Source: Bradyrhizobium canariense (lineage in GTDB: Bacteria > Pseudomonadota > Alphaproteobacteria > Rhizobiales > Xanthobacteraceae). From it: a stretch of DNA of 64,000 nt. Below, piece after piece: positions 47,336-60,816 of the stretch. The DNA is taken from positions 1-64,000 of the forward strand of contig NZ_VSST01000003.1 in assembly GCF_019402665.1 (NCBI RefSeq), written 5' to 3'. The notes under the pieces are model-generated. The model did no database searches and was not told the DNA's origin. It saw only the letters and a program-made list of their open reading frames with translations. The position numbers and the translations under genes are program-made. How positions within the stretch are numbered: position 1 is the stretch's first letter; each line of letters begins with the position of its first letter.

Positions 47336-47827
47336 TCAGCGCTTCTTGCGCAGCCGTACGACCATGTCGATGCGGGCGATCTCGTAACCCGCGGGCACCT
47401 CCGGCATCTTGGACAGCGCCAGATGCGGATCCTCGATGTCGACCAGCTCGTGGCTGTTCTCGAGATAATAGTGATGGTGGGTCGTTACGTTGGTGTCGAA
47501 ATAGGTCTTGGTGCCGTCGACGCTGACCTGACGCAGCAGACCGGCGTCGGTGAGCTGGTTCAGCGTGTTGTAGACGGTCGCCAGTGAGACCGGCACCTTG
47601 GCCAGCGTCGCTTCCTCGTAAAGCATTTCAGCCGTGAGGTGACGTGCACCCTTGCCGAACAGGAGCCAGCCGAGCGCCATGCGCTGGCGCGTCGGGCGAA
47701 GCCCTGCGGACTGGAGCATTTCGTTGACGTCGTGCCACGGGCAACCGGTCAAAGCCGGCTGGCGGCCGGACATAAGAGCCGCCGCATGGGCCTCTTCGTC
47801 GCGATGGGGCGCGTTATTTTCGTTCAT
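47336..47827 (-). CDS. irr: Irr, heme-responsive iron regulator of the Fur family
   Basis: A 163-residue Fur-superfamily protein, the same length as B. japonicum Irr. The heme regulatory motif GCPWHDV has Cys29, and the second heme site HHH is in VTTHHHYYLEN. Irr binds heme at the site of heme synthesis and is degraded when iron is sufficient; under low iron it represses heme synthesis and other iron-using genes. The ATG at 47827 gives the known N-terminus (MNENNAP); the frame runs on to 47905. It is divergent from fabA. Confidence 0.97.
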   Translation of the reverse strand: MNENNAPHRDEEAHAAALMSGRQPALTGCPWHDVNEMLQSAGLRPTRQRMALGWLLFGKGARHLTAEMLYEEATLAKVPVSLATVYNTLNQLTDAGLLRQVSVDGTKTYFDTNVTTHHHYYLENSHELVDIEDPHLALSKMPEVPAGYEIARIDMVVRLRKKR

Positions 47828-48181
47828 TTCCAGCTTCGGGCACGCGTGAACACTGTGATCTCCAACATATATGGAGAGATAGATGCAGATGCAAGTTTCT
47901 CGCAACTAGAGTGGTTCTAATTAGCGCGGGAACCGGCCCGGCGGCCCGTCATTTTACCTTCATGAGAGCGCTTTGCTACCCGAAATGGCCTGTGTTAGAG
48001 AGCCCGCGGTTCCGCTTAACCGATTTTGGCGCGACCCGGCATTGAAGGCCGTTCGCTATCCATCCGGGGTCCTTCGTTATTCTCGTGTGACAATGGCAAC
48101 AGCTGTTGCTTTTCGAACAGGATGGGGCCCATTTTCGCCGGAAACGCCGCTCAGTCGGGGTTAGAACACAAAGGCTTCCGC
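47828..48181. promoter_or_regulatory. irr/fabA divergent region with a candidate Irr box
   Basis: The 354 bases between the two starts hold no gene. AACTAGA-GTGG-TTCTAATT at 47904-47922 reads TTAGAA-CCAC-TCTAGTT on the other strand, an imperfect dyad resembling the rhizobial iron control element (ICE, Irr box). It is about 77 bases upstream of irr. The stretch nearest fabA may hold its promoter. Confidence 0.55.
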
Positions 48182-48703
48182 ATGCTGAACAGGCGCAACG
48201 GTTACGAATATGAAGATCTGCTGGCATGTGCCCGCGGCGAGATGTTCGGCCCTGGCAATGCGCAATTGCCGCTGCCGCCGATGCTCATGTTCGACCGCAT
48301 TTCGGACATCAGCGAGACCGGCGGCGAATTCGGCAAGGGGGTAGTGCGTGCCGAACTCGACGTGAAGCCCGACCTCTGGTTCTTCGGCTGCCACTTCAAG
48401 AACGATCCGGTGATGCCCGGCTGCCTCGGCCTCGATGCGCTGTGGCAAATGGTCGGCTTTTATCTGGGCTGGAGCGGCGGTGAAGGTCGCGGTCGCGCGC
48501 TTGGCCTGAACGAGCTGAAGTTCAGCGGCCAGGTGCTGCCGGAGGCCCGCAAGGTTGTGTACAACATCGATATCAAGCGCGTGATGCGTTCAAAGCTGGT
48601 GCTCGGTATCGCCGACGGATGGCTTTCGGTCGATGACCAGATTATCTATCGCGCGAAGGATTTGAAGGTCGGCCTGTTCAAGCAGGGCACGAGCCTGGGC
48701 TGA
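48182..48703 (+). CDS. fabA: FabA, 3-hydroxydecanoyl-ACP dehydratase/isomerase
   Basis: A 173-residue hot-dog-fold enzyme that dehydrates 3-hydroxydecanoyl-ACP and isomerises the product to the cis-3 form, starting unsaturated fatty-acid synthesis. His71 (WFFGCHF) and Asp85 (GLDALWQM) are the active-site pair. The frame is open upstream to 48026 but the ATG at 48182 gives the family length. fabA-fabB-fabI follow on the same strand. Confidence 0.98.
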   Translation: MLNRRNGYEYEDLLACARGEMFGPGNAQLPLPPMLMFDRISDISETGGEFGKGVVRAELDVKPDLWFFGCHFKNDPVMPGCLGLDALWQMVGFYLGWSGGEGRGRALGLNELKFSGQVLPEARKVVYNIDIKRVMRSKLVLGIADGWLSVDDQIIYRAKDLKVGLFKQGTSLG

Positions 48704-48742
48704 GCGCATCACCACGAAGATAACGATTGAGGCGAGGCTGTC

Positions 48743-49966
48743 ATGAGGCGGGTTGTGGTCACCGGGATGGGCATTGTCTCTTCCATCGGAAACAACACCC
48801 AGGAAGTGCTTGCGAGCCTTCACGAGGCGAAGTCGGGCATTTCGCGGGCTGAGAAATATGCCGAGCTCGGCTTCCGTTCGCAGGTGCAGGGTGCGCCGAC
48901 GCTCGATCCCTCGACGGTGGTCGACCGCCGCGCCATGCGTTTCCTCGGTCAGGGCGCGGCGTGGAATCACGTCGCGATGGAACAGGCGATCCAGGATTCC
49001 GGTCTTTCGCCTGACGAAATTTCCAATATTCGCACCGGCATCATCATGGGATCCGGCGGTCCGTCCGCGCGCACCATCGTCGAGGCCGCCGACATCACCC
49101 GCACCAAGGGACCGAAGCGCGTCGGGCCGTTTGCAGTGCCGAAGGCGATGTCCTCCACGGCCTCCGCGACGCTTGCAACCTGGTTCAAGATCAAGGGCGT
49201 GAACTATTCGATCTCGTCGGCCTGCGCGACGTCGAACCATTGCGTCGGCAACGCCTATGAGACGATCCAGATCGGCAAGCAGGACGTCATCTTCGCTGGC
49301 GGCTGCGAGGAGCTGGACTGGTCGCTGTCGGTGCTGTTCGACGCCATGGGCGCGATGTCCTCGAAGTACAACGACACGCCCTCCACGGCCTCGCGTCCCT
49401 ACGACGTCAACCGCGACGGCTTCGTGATTGCTGGCGGCGCCGGCGTGCTGGTGCTGGAAGAGCTCGAGCATGCCAAGGCGCGCGGCGCGCGCATTTACGG
49501 CGAGATCGTCGGCTACGGCGCGACGTCCGACGGCTACGACATGGTCGCACCATCAGGCGAGGGTGCCGAGCGCTGCATGCGCATGGCGATGTCGACCGTG
49601 AAGACCAAGGTCGACTACATCAATCCGCACGCGACATCGACGCCGGCCGGCGATCCGCCGGAGATCGACGCGCTCCGCAGGGTGTTCGGAAGCGGCGAGA
49701 AGTGCCCGCCGATCTCGGCGACCAAGGCGCTGACCGGCCACTCCCTGGGCGCAACCGGCGTGCAGGAAGCGATCTATTCGCTGCTGATGATGAACAATGG
49801 TTTCATCTGCGAGAGCGCCCACATCCAGGAGCTCGACCCCGCGTTCGCCGACATGCCGATCGTGCGCAAGCGCATCGACAACGTCAAGATCGGCACCGTG
49901 CTGTCGAACTCCTTCGGCTTCGGCGGCACCAACGCCACGCTGGTGTTCAGCCGGCTGGATGCGTGA
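48743..49966 (+). CDS. fabB: FabB, 3-oxoacyl-ACP synthase I
   Basis: A 407-residue condensing enzyme that extends the unsaturated intermediate made by FabA. Cys161 ([11 protein letters not shown]) is the nucleophile; the histidines lie in [14 protein letters not shown] and [12 protein letters not shown], and the GFGGTNA C-terminus is intact. It starts 39 bases after fabA, so fabA-fabB are one operon. Confidence 0.98.
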   Translation: MRRVVVTGMGIVSSIGNNTQEVLASLHEAKSGISRAEKYAELGFRSQVQGAPTLDPSTVVDRRAMRFLGQGAAWNHVAMEQAIQDSGLSPDEISNIRTGIIMGSGGPSARTIVEAADITRTKGPKRVGPFAVPKAMSSTASATLATWFKIKGVNYSISSACATSNHCVGNAYETIQIGKQDVIFAGGCEELDWSLSVLFDAMGAMSSKYNDTPSTASRPYDVNRDGFVIAGGAGVLVLEELEHAKARGARIYGEIVGYGATSDGYDMVAPSGEGAERCMRMAMSTVKTKVDYINPHATSTPAGDPPEIDALRRVFGSGEKCPPISATKALTGHSLGATGVQEAIYSLLMMNNGFICESAHIQELDPAFADMPIVRKRIDNVKIGTVLSNSFGFGGTNATLVFSRLDA

Positions 49967-49995
49967 GGTCCTTGCGGACGCGCTGGTAATTTTCT

Positions 49996-50094
49996 CGTCA
50001 TGGCCGGGCTTGTCCCGGCCATCCACGTCTTTGCTCACGTCTTGGCCTCCGGCTTCGAAGGGCGTGGATGCCCGGGACAAGCCCGGGCATGACG
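49996..50094. repeat. CGTCATGGCCGGGCTTGTCCC palindromic repeat
   Basis: The left arm CGTCATGGCCGGGCTTGTCC (from 49996) pairs with GGGACAAGCCCGGGCATGACG (to 50094), with internal CCATCCACG / CGTGGAT. It fills most of the fabB-fabI gap, so the fabI message may be partly uncoupled from fabB. Confidence 0.88.
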
Positions 50095-50116
50095 AAAGCG
50101 GAAAGCGATCGAAACG

Positions 50117-50917
50117 ATGCAGGAATTAATGAAAGGCAAGCGCGGTCTGATCATGGGCATCGCCAATGATCATTCGATCGCCTGGGGCATGGCGAAGACG
50201 CTGCATGCCCATGGCGCCGAGCTCGCCTTCACCTTCCAGGGCGAGGCGCTAGGCAAGCGCGTCAAGCCGTTGGCCGAGCAGCTTGGCGTCGACATGGTGC
50301 TGCCCTGCGACGTCGAGGACATCGCCAGCGTCGATGCCACGTTCGATGTGCTCCGCGAAAAATGGGGCAAGCTCGACTTCGTCATCCACGCGATCGGCTT
50401 CGCCGACAAGAACGAGCTCAAGGGCCGCTACGCCGACACCAGCCGCGAGAATTTTTCGCGCACCATGGTGATCTCCTGCTTCTCCTTCACGGAAGTGGCA
50501 AAACGCGCCGCCGAGCTGATGACGGAGGGCGGCAGCATGATCACGCTGACCTTCGGCGCTTCGGAACGCGCGATGCCGAACTACAACGTGATGGGCGTGG
50601 CCAAGGCGGCGCTGGAAGCCTCGGTGCGCTATCTCGCCTCCGACTTCGGACCGCGCGGCATCCGCGTCAACGCGATCTCCGCCGGCCCGATCCGCACGCT
50701 CGCCGGCTCCGGCATCGGCGAGGCGCGCGCGATGTTCGCCTTCATGCAAAAGCATTCCCCGCTCCGCCGCGGCGTCACGCTCGACGAGCTCGGCGGCTCG
50801 GCGCTGTATCTGTTGTCGGATCTCTCCGGCGGCGTGACCGGCGAGATCCACTATGTCGATAGCGGCTACAACATCGTCCTGATGCCGAGGCCGGATGATA
50901 TGAAGACGCAGGACTAA
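50117..50917 (+). CDS. fabI: FabI, enoyl-ACP reductase
   Basis: A 266-residue short-chain-reductase-type enoyl-ACP reductase, the last step of each fatty-acid elongation cycle. It has GIANDHSIAWGMA as the nucleotide loop, CDVEDIASV, Tyr156 and Lys163 (NYNVMGVAK), and the SAGPIRTLAGSGI loop. The secondary conserved tyrosine at 146 in E. coli is Phe here (TLTFGASER). It overlaps the end of a convergent GST gene by four bases. Confidence 0.95.
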   Translation: MQELMKGKRGLIMGIANDHSIAWGMAKTLHAHGAELAFTFQGEALGKRVKPLAEQLGVDMVLPCDVEDIASVDATFDVLREKWGKLDFVIHAIGFADKNELKGRYADTSRENFSRTMVISCFSFTEVAKRAAELMTEGGSMITLTFGASERAMPNYNVMGVAKAALEASVRYLASDFGPRGIRVNAISAGPIRTLAGSGIGEARAMFAFMQKHSPLRRGVTLDELGGSALYLLSDLSGGVTGEIHYVDSGYNIVLMPRPDDMKTQD

Positions 50918-51510
50918 CCGGCCGCGATCTTCTCCGCGCGCTGGAACGCCGGCCTCGCCATGCAGCGCGCGATGTAGACGTCGAAGGCCGGGCGCGACGG
51001 CACCATCTTGAATAGGCGCACCGCAAAGTTCAGGCCCGATCCGATCGTGATGTCGGCGGCCGAAAATTCCTCGCCGAGAATCCACGGACCCTTCGCGAGT
51101 GCGGCTTCCAGCACGTCGAAGACCTGCGTCGCGCTGCCCCAGGCCGCGGTCGATGTCGGGATCTCGATCTTGGTGAAGATCTGGATGATGGCGGGTTCGA
51201 TGCAGCCCGTCGAGAAGAACAGCCATTGCAGGTAACGCGCACGGCGCGGGTCCGTCACGGCTGGGGCCAGCCTGGTCTCGGGATAGCGATCGGCAATGTA
51301 GGCGCAGATGGCGGCGGCCTCGCCGAGCGCGGCATCGCCGTCGGTCAGCGCCGGAACCTTGCCCATCGGATTGACCTTTAGATAGTCCGGAGCCTTCTGC
51401 GCACCGGTCGAAATGTCGGTCAGCACGCGCTCATACGGCAGGCCACTCTCTTCCATCAGCCAGAGCGTCGTGAATGAGCGCGAGCGGGGCGACCAATAGA
51501 GCTTGATCAT
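50914..51510 (-). CDS. Glutathione S-transferase family protein
   Basis: A 198-residue two-domain GST. The thioredoxin-like N-terminus (IKLYWSPRSRSFTTLWLMEE, with VNPMGKVPALTDGDAALGEAAAICAYIADRYP parts) binds glutathione and the helical C-terminus has the N-capping FSAADITIG motif. Substrate unknown; these proteins often act in detoxification. Convergent with fabI. Confidence 0.9.
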   Translation of the reverse strand: MIKLYWSPRSRSFTTLWLMEESGLPYERVLTDISTGAQKAPDYLKVNPMGKVPALTDGDAALGEAAAICAYIADRYPETRLAPAVTDPRRARYLQWLFFSTGCIEPAIIQIFTKIEIPTSTAAWGSATQVFDVLEAALAKGPWILGEEFSAADITIGSGLNFAVRLFKMVPSRPAFDVYIARCMARPAFQRAEKIAAG

Positions 51511-51611
51511 GGAAGCGGACCTTTCATCGGTGGCAGCCGAACAGCGCGCAACTTCATGGCGCGTCCGCAGCGAATCCGCAATGCACTACGCCAGGTATGG
51601 AATGCTCCGGC

Positions 51612-52451
51612 TCAATCTTCCTTGAGATAGCCGGGGAGTCCGCGGTCGAGCCTGTCTGCGACGAGTGTTCGTGTCCTCTCGCGCAGCGTCGCGTTGGCTG
51701 AAGCTGCCGCGGGCGGGTCGGGGAACATCGAGTTGTCGAGCTTGGTGAGCGGGTCTTCGGTCAATCGCATGCTTGCTGCGAAGTTCGCGCCGAAATTCAC
51801 AAAGGGGCGCTTGATTTCCTCATAGCTTCTGCCGTCGATCAGGTTGATCGAGATGTTGGCGAACAAATGCGAATGCCGGATCAGATTTCCGAGCCCCTGA
51901 TTGAATGTGCCGATGCCGTTTAACATCAGGCGGGTGCCCGGCAGTTCTCCCTTGTACGTGGTCGCAACCAGATAGCGAGCGCAGCTCCCGTTCGGAGTGA
52001 TGCCGCGCACGATCGCTGGCAGGCGTTCGTTGGGATCGGGAATGAATCGCGATTTCGGATTGTAGAAGGGTTCGAAGGCCCCCTTGGGGTAGGCGATCCT
52101 GCGAACACCGGGATCGCCACCCGTTGCGGCTTTAACCCGCGCAAACACGAGATCGTCGAGACCCCAGTCGATGGGAATCTCGGTCTCCTCGCTCTCGAAA
52201 ATGGTCAGCCCGAATTTCTGGACGGAATAGCGCTCGCCGATCACCGAGATCACGCCAAGCCGGCACGGGCCGCTCTCGACCGCGACCGGCTGCTTCGCCA
52301 CCGGTTTGGCCTTCGGCGTCGCCTTCTTGGCAACCGGTTTTGCCGGCACCGCCGTCTGAGTGGGAGGCGCGGTGGTTGCGGGAGGGGTTTGCGCGGCTGC
52401 CGTAGTGAGCAGGGACAGCAACGCGATCAGCGAGACAGCAATTCGAAACAT
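51612..52451 (-). CDS. Exported protein of unknown function
   Basis: A 279-residue protein with a signal peptide (MFRIAVSLIALLSLLTTAAA, cleavage near residue 20), then a Pro/Ala/Lys-rich stretch (residues about 22-55, with PAKPVAKKATPKAKP) and a folded domain from about residue 58 (ESGPCRLGVISVIGERYSV). Two cysteines (CRLG, CARY) might form a disulfide. I do not recognise the domain. The frame runs to 52496, but the ATG at 52451 gives the signal peptide. Confidence 0.72.
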   Translation of the reverse strand: MFRIAVSLIALLSLLTTAAAQTPPATTAPPTQTAVPAKPVAKKATPKAKPVAKQPVAVESGPCRLGVISVIGERYSVQKFGLTIFESEETEIPIDWGLDDLVFARVKAATGGDPGVRRIAYPKGAFEPFYNPKSRFIPDPNERLPAIVRGITPNGSCARYLVATTYKGELPGTRLMLNGIGTFNQGLGNLIRHSHLFANISINLIDGRSYEEIKRPFVNFGANFAASMRLTEDPLTKLDNSMFPDPPAAASANATLRERTRTLVADRLDRGLPGYLKED

Positions 52452-52542
52452 CGATTCCGGGAGACCAGGGGCAGGAGGACGGCGGATACGCCACACTAAA
52501 TTGGAACCGTGACAACCGCAAGCTGCACCAGGCGACCACTGC

Positions 52543-53007
52543 CTATCCGGAGGGTCGCTGCCGCCGCCAACGATAATACTTCATCACGAACCCGTTCGAG
52601 GGCTCGACCGCTTGCTTCTCGAACACAAAGCCCTCGCGCTCGTACCAGCGCCAGGCTTTCTCGTTCTCGCGGACGCAGCGCAGATACATCTCGTCCGGCA
52701 TTTGCGTGCGCGTGAAGGCGAGCAATTGGCGGCCGAGCGATTGGCCCTGATAGGCGGGCGCGACGAACAGCATGTCGAGATAGAGTTTTGGCAAATGCAG
52801 CGCCAGCATTGCGGCGATCGTGCCGTCGTCGTCGGCGACGAACAGGCTCCAACCGTCCTCGATCTCGCGCCGGACGCGTGCACGCAGGTTTGCGAGCAGG
52901 AATTCACTCGTCTCGCCGAGCCCGGTCGAGACCCAGCTCTCCATCCAGACGCGGCCGATCTCGTCGTATTCGTCCGCGCGGGCCGGGCGGATGATGGGAT
53001 GCGACAT
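52543..53007 (-). CDS. GNAT-family acetyltransferase
   Basis: A 154-residue acetyltransferase. It starts IRPARADEYDEIGRVWMESW, has LDMLFVAPAYQGQSLGRQLLAF as the acetyl-CoA-binding strand and loop, and ends with NEKAWRWYEREGF. Substrate unknown. It is 7 bases downstream of oxyR on the same strand and may be part of its message. Confidence 0.85.
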   Translation of the reverse strand: MSHPIIRPARADEYDEIGRVWMESWVSTGLGETSEFLLANLRARVRREIEDGWSLFVADDDGTIAAMLALHLPKLYLDMLFVAPAYQGQSLGRQLLAFTRTQMPDEMYLRCVRENEKAWRWYEREGFVFEKQAVEPSNGFVMKYYRWRRQRPSG

Positions 53008-53014
53008 CGAGGGC

Positions 53015-53941
53015 TCAAATCGGCTTGCTGCGCACGGATGGGCGCGCGCGCACCTTGCCCGCCGACAGGCACACCACCTCGGAGATTTGCAGGAGTTGCC
53101 GCGCCAGCGGGCTGGTCTTGCGCCAGACCATGCCGATGGTGCGTGACGGCTGCGGGTCGCGGAAGCGCGCGAGCGAGACCGAAGCCGATCGCGTCTCCAC
53201 CGACACGGCCATCTCTGGGATCAAGGTGACGCCGATGCCGGCGCTGACCATCTGGACCAGCGTCGACAGCGAATTGGCATCCAGCATCTCGCGCGGCGGC
53301 GCCGATTGCATGTTGCAGAATGACAGCGCCTGATCGCGGAAGCAGTGCCCCTCTTCGAGCAGCAGCAGCCGCATCTCGCGCATCATCTCCCGCGACGGTG
53401 CCGGCGTTCCCTCATCTGCGCTCGGCCGCACCAGCAGGAATTTTTCCTCGAACAGGGCGACCTCGGTGAGCGAGGGCTCGGACACCGGCAACGCAACGAT
53501 GGCGGTATCGAGCCGGCCTTCCACCAGTTCCTGGATCAGCCGCGGCGTCATCGTCTCGCGCACGCGGATGTCGAGCTCCGGATGCATGCGCGTCAAATTC
53601 TTGGTGATCGTCGGCAGCAGATAGGGCGCGATCGTCGGAATCATGCCGATGCGCAGCCGTCCGGAGAACCGGTCCTGCGAGGCGCGGGCGAAATCGCCGA
53701 GTTCGTCGACCGAGCGCAAAATGTCGCGGACGCGCTGCGCGAGCTCCTCGCCAAATCGGGTCAGCGCCACCTGCCGAGCGCTGCGCTCCAGCAGCAGGCC
53801 GCCAAGCGCCTCCTCCAGCTCCTTGATCTGCATTGACAGGGCCGGCTGCGAGATCGAACAGGACTCAGCCGCGCGGCCGAAATGACTGTGACGCGCCAGG
53901 GCGTCGAAATACCGGAGCTGGCGCAGCGTGAGATTTAGCAT
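53015..53941 (-). CDS. oxyR: OxyR, hydrogen-peroxide-sensing LysR regulator
   Basis: A 308-residue LysR protein. The N-terminal helix-turn-helix (LTLRQLRYFDALARHSHFGRAAE) is followed by the sensing domain with Cys200 (LEEGHCFRDQAL) and Cys209 (FCNMQ), the pair that forms the disulfide in E. coli OxyR (Cys199/208). It is divergent from katG with a 114-base gap, so katG is its likely target. Confidence 0.95.
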   Translation of the reverse strand: MLNLTLRQLRYFDALARHSHFGRAAESCSISQPALSMQIKELEEALGGLLLERSARQVALTRFGEELAQRVRDILRSVDELGDFARASQDRFSGRLRIGMIPTIAPYLLPTITKNLTRMHPELDIRVRETMTPRLIQELVEGRLDTAIVALPVSEPSLTEVALFEEKFLLVRPSADEGTPAPSREMMREMRLLLLEEGHCFRDQALSFCNMQSAPPREMLDANSLSTLVQMVSAGIGVTLIPEMAVSVETRSASVSLARFRDPQPSRTIGMVWRKTSPLARQLLQISEVVCLSAGKVRARPSVRSKPI

Positions 53942-56224
<2,283 letters not shown>

Positions 56225-56231
56225 GGTGTTT

Positions 56232-56382
56232 GACCTCTCCCGCTTGCGGGAGAGGTCGACGCGCTCCGGGCGATGCGAAGCATCGTCCCGCGCGGCGGGT
56301 GAGGGCTCTCTCCTCATTGGGAGTCTCTCTGCGGAAGCAACCCTCTCCCCGACCCTTTCCCGCAAGCGGGAGAGGGAGCGCA
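56232..56382. repeat. Imperfect palindromic intergenic repeat, copy 2
   Basis: About 150 bases with CCTCTCCCGCTTGCGGGAGAGG at its left and CCCGCAAGCGGGAGAGGGAGCGCAG at its right; related to 1-123. It fills the gap between katG and the pnp terminator. Confidence 0.85.
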
Positions 56383-56415
56383 GATCGGCCGGAGCAGGCA
56401 CAAACGAACGCAAAC

Positions 56416-56442
56416 AAAAAGGGCGGCCGCGAGGCCGCCCTT
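56416..56442 (-). terminator. Intrinsic terminator of pnp
   Basis: On the minus strand AAGGGCGGCC-TCGC-GGCCGCCCTT is followed by more T residues (the plus-strand A-run at 56416-56420). The stem is 10 bases, 25 bases after the pnp stop. Confidence 0.92.
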
Positions 56443-56466
56443 CGTGTGTCTGGCAGGTAGCGAGAT

Positions 56467-58620
<2,154 letters not shown>

Positions 58621-58667
58621 AGAGGTCTTCTTTCATGGGTTCTCGAAAGAAGGACGGGTCGAAAAAC

Positions 58668-58741
58668 AAAAACCATGCGCAAGATTGCGGGACGTTGATC
58701 GAAGCGGGCGATCAGCGTCCTGCGATCCTGCCATGGTTTTT
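58668..58741 (-). ncRNA. Long stem-loop in the pnp leader
   Basis: The arms AAAAACCATG (58668-58677) and CATGGTTTTT (58732-58741) are perfect; one bulged base follows, then a 22-base arm (58679-58700) pairs with 58710-58731 with four non-Watson-Crick positions, around a 9-base loop. On the minus strand it is followed by TTTTT-G-TTTTT, so it also looks like a terminator or attenuator. Not a gene by itself. Confidence 0.6.
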
Positions 58742-58963
58742 GGATTTCGGATGGCGTCCATCCCTTCGGGTCATACGGGCGCCTTGCCCGTTGTGCCCAG
58801 CCGCCGGATTGCTGCTGGACTGTCAGTCGGCACGAACGCGAACACCGAAGCGCGGTGTTCGCCCATCATGCCCGGATGCTCGCCGTCAACGGCTCGCATC
58901 CGACGCGCACGCAGCCTCGACGAAAAACCTTTAAACAAACGCTTTCGTTCGAAATCACGCGCG

Positions 58964-58987
58964 AAAACGCGCGCCGGTTGGCGCGCG
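58964..58987 (-). terminator. Intrinsic terminator of rpsO
   Basis: On the minus strand GCGCGCC-AACC-GGCGCGC is followed by GTTTT; the stem starts about 10 bases after the rpsO stop. The T-run is short. Confidence 0.75.
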
Positions 58988-58996
58988 CAAGAACTC

Positions 58997-59266
58997 TTAA
59001 CGACGAATGTTGTGCTTCTCGAGCAGCGCCTTGTAACGCGCCTCGTCCTTCTTCTTCACATAGTCGAGGAGCGAGCGGCGGGTCGAGACCAGCTTCAAGA
59101 GGCCGCGACGCGAATGGTTATCCTTCACGTGGGTCTTGAAATGGTTGGTGAGGTTGGCGATGCGTTCCGACAGGATCGCGACCTGAACCTCTGGCGAGCC
59201 GGTATCGCCGGCCTTGTTGGCATTCGTCTTGATGACTTCCGCTTTGCGTTCTGCGGCAATCGACAT
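58997..59266 (-). CDS. rpsO: 30S ribosomal protein S15
   Basis: An 89-residue ribosomal protein, the standard length for S15. It starts [16 protein letters not shown], contains [23 protein letters not shown] and [22 protein letters not shown]. It binds 16S rRNA early in assembly. It starts 3 bases after the truB stop on the same strand. Confidence 0.98.
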   Translation of the reverse strand: MSIAAERKAEVIKTNANKAGDTGSPEVQVAILSERIANLTNHFKTHVKDNHSRRGLLKLVSTRRSLLDYVKKKDEARYKALLEKHNIRR

Positions 59267-59269
59267 CGG

Positions 59270-60388
59270 TCAATTTCTCTCGTTGCGATCGGCGCTGGCA
59301 GTCAGGCCGGTCAGGTTGAACACACGCTTGGGGATGATTTCGCCATTGCCGACTTCGGCAAGCGCGAGAAGCCGGCCTGCCACCGTGACATAGACTGTGC
59401 CGCTACAAGTGGGCGCATCCCGTCCGCGCAACAAAACGGCTTGGCCCCGATGGAGCCTTGCCGCATCAGCCCGAGTGACGGCCAGTGCCGGGATGTCGTC
59501 CAGCGCGGTCTCAACGGGCATAAGCGCGTCGGCGAGGCTACCCTCGCCGGACGCGGCTCTATCGCACAAAGCCTCCAACTGATCCAGCGGAATCATGTCG
59601 TTCTCGCCAAATGGGCCGACCAGGGTCCGCCGCAGCGCGCAGATATGGCCGTAAGTGCCGAGAATCCGGCCCATATCGCGGGCCAGCGCGCGGACATAGG
59701 TGCCCTTGCCGCACTCCGCCTCGAACACGGCCCGGTCGCTATCCGGTTGATCTACAAGGCTTAAGCGGTGAATTTCGACCGGCCGGGGGGCCAGTTCCAC
59801 GATCTCGCCGTCGCGGGCGAGGTCGTAGGCGCGCTCGCCCTGGACCTTGATCGCGGAATAGCGCGGCGGGATCTGCTGGATCACCCCGGTGAAACGGGGC
59901 AGCAGGGCCTCGATGGCCTCCCGGGTCGGGCGCTGGTCCGAGGTTGCGGTCGCCCGGCCCTCGATGTCGTCGGTGTCGCGCTCCTCGCCCCAGCACACCG
60001 TGAACCGGTAGCGCTTGCGGCCGTCCATGACGAAGGGGACGGTCTTGGTGGCCTCGCCGAGCGCGATCGGCAGGCCGCCGGAGGCGAGCGGATCGAGCGT
60101 GCCGGCATGGCCGGCGCGCTTGGCGTTGAACAGGCGCTTGAGCACGGCAACAGCCTGCGTCGAGGTCATGCCGATCGGCTTGTCGAGCACGACCCAGCCG
60201 TGGACGTCGCGGCGATCGCGGCGCGGCTGGTTGCCCTTCTGCTTGTTGGCGCGCGGATCGTTGTTGACGCGGCGCGGCTCCTGGTGCGGCTGAGAATTGC
60301 CGCTCACATCCGCAAAATTATTTTTCTGCACGTCGAGCTGATCGGCCTCTTCGCCGCCGATCGTGCCGTGAGCCGGGTCCATCGTCAT
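59270..60388 (-). CDS. truB: TruB, tRNA pseudouridine-55 synthase
   Basis: A 372-residue enzyme that makes pseudouridine 55 in tRNA. The catalytic aspartate is Asp99 in [28 protein letters not shown] and [15 protein letters not shown] complete the core. Residues 1 to about 62 are an extra Asn/Arg/Gln-rich extension not present in E. coli TruB. Its ATG overlaps the rbfA stop (ATGA). A start further in, near residue 62, would need a non-ATG codon. Confidence 0.95.
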   Translation of the reverse strand: MTMDPAHGTIGGEEADQLDVQKNNFADVSGNSQPHQEPRRVNNDPRANKQKGNQPRRDRRDVHGWVVLDKPIGMTSTQAVAVLKRLFNAKRAGHAGTLDPLASGGLPIALGEATKTVPFVMDGRKRYRFTVCWGEERDTDDIEGRATATSDQRPTREAIEALLPRFTGVIQQIPPRYSAIKVQGERAYDLARDGEIVELAPRPVEIHRLSLVDQPDSDRAVFEAECGKGTYVRALARDMGRILGTYGHICALRRTLVGPFGENDMIPLDQLEALCDRAASGEGSLADALMPVETALDDIPALAVTRADAARLHRGQAVLLRGRDAPTCSGTVYVTVAGRLLALAEVGNGEIIPKRVFNLTGLTASADRNERN

Positions 60389-60816
60389 CGTTCTTCTTCC
60401 CGATCCGTATCCGGATCCTGTTCCAGGTCCTTCTGCACCGCGGGTGTTCGCAAAAGCTTCTCGATCCGTTCCGCTTCGTCGAATCGTTCGTCGACGCGGA
60501 AGCGAAGGTCAGGTGCAAATTTCAGGTTAACGCGCCGCGCGACCTCGCCGCGCAGGAATTTCTTGTTGCGCTCGAGCGCAGCGAGGACGACCTCGGTGTC
60601 GCGGCCACCGAGCGGCATCACGTAGACTGTCGCGAGCTTCAGGTCGGGCGACATCCGCACCTCCGGCACGGTGATGATGTGGCCTTCGAGGTCAGCATCA
60701 TGCACGCTGCCTTGCGCCAGAATCTCGGCTATCGCATGGCGAACCTGCTCGCCGACCCGCAACTGACGTTGCGAGCCGCCGGACGCGGAACTCTTTTTCT
60801 GATGATGGCGGGGCAT
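60385..60816 (-). CDS. rbfA: Ribosome-binding factor A
   Basis: A 143-residue KH-like maturation factor for the 30S subunit. It has the [17 protein letters not shown] start, [19 protein letters not shown] and the [26 protein letters not shown] end. The N-terminal basic stretch [15 protein letters not shown] and acidic C-tail are typical of alphaproteobacteria. It overlaps truB. Confidence 0.96.
   Translation of the reverse strand: MPRHHQKKSSASGGSQRQLRVGEQVRHAIAEILAQGSVHDADLEGHIITVPEVRMSPDLKLATVYVMPLGGRDTEVVLAALERNKKFLRGEVARRVNLKFAPDLRFRVDERFDEAERIEKLLRTPAVQKDLEQDPDTDREEER

Larger units (their letters stand above)
58621..58996 (-). promoter_or_regulatory. rpsO-pnp intergenic leader
   Basis: A 376-base stretch without a credible gene. 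It carries the rpsO terminator at its right end (58964-58987), and a 32-bp stem with a 9-base loop at 58668-58741, ending 47 bases before the pnp start. PNPase autoregulates through its leader in E. coli, so a regulatory role is plausible. Confidence 0.65.
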
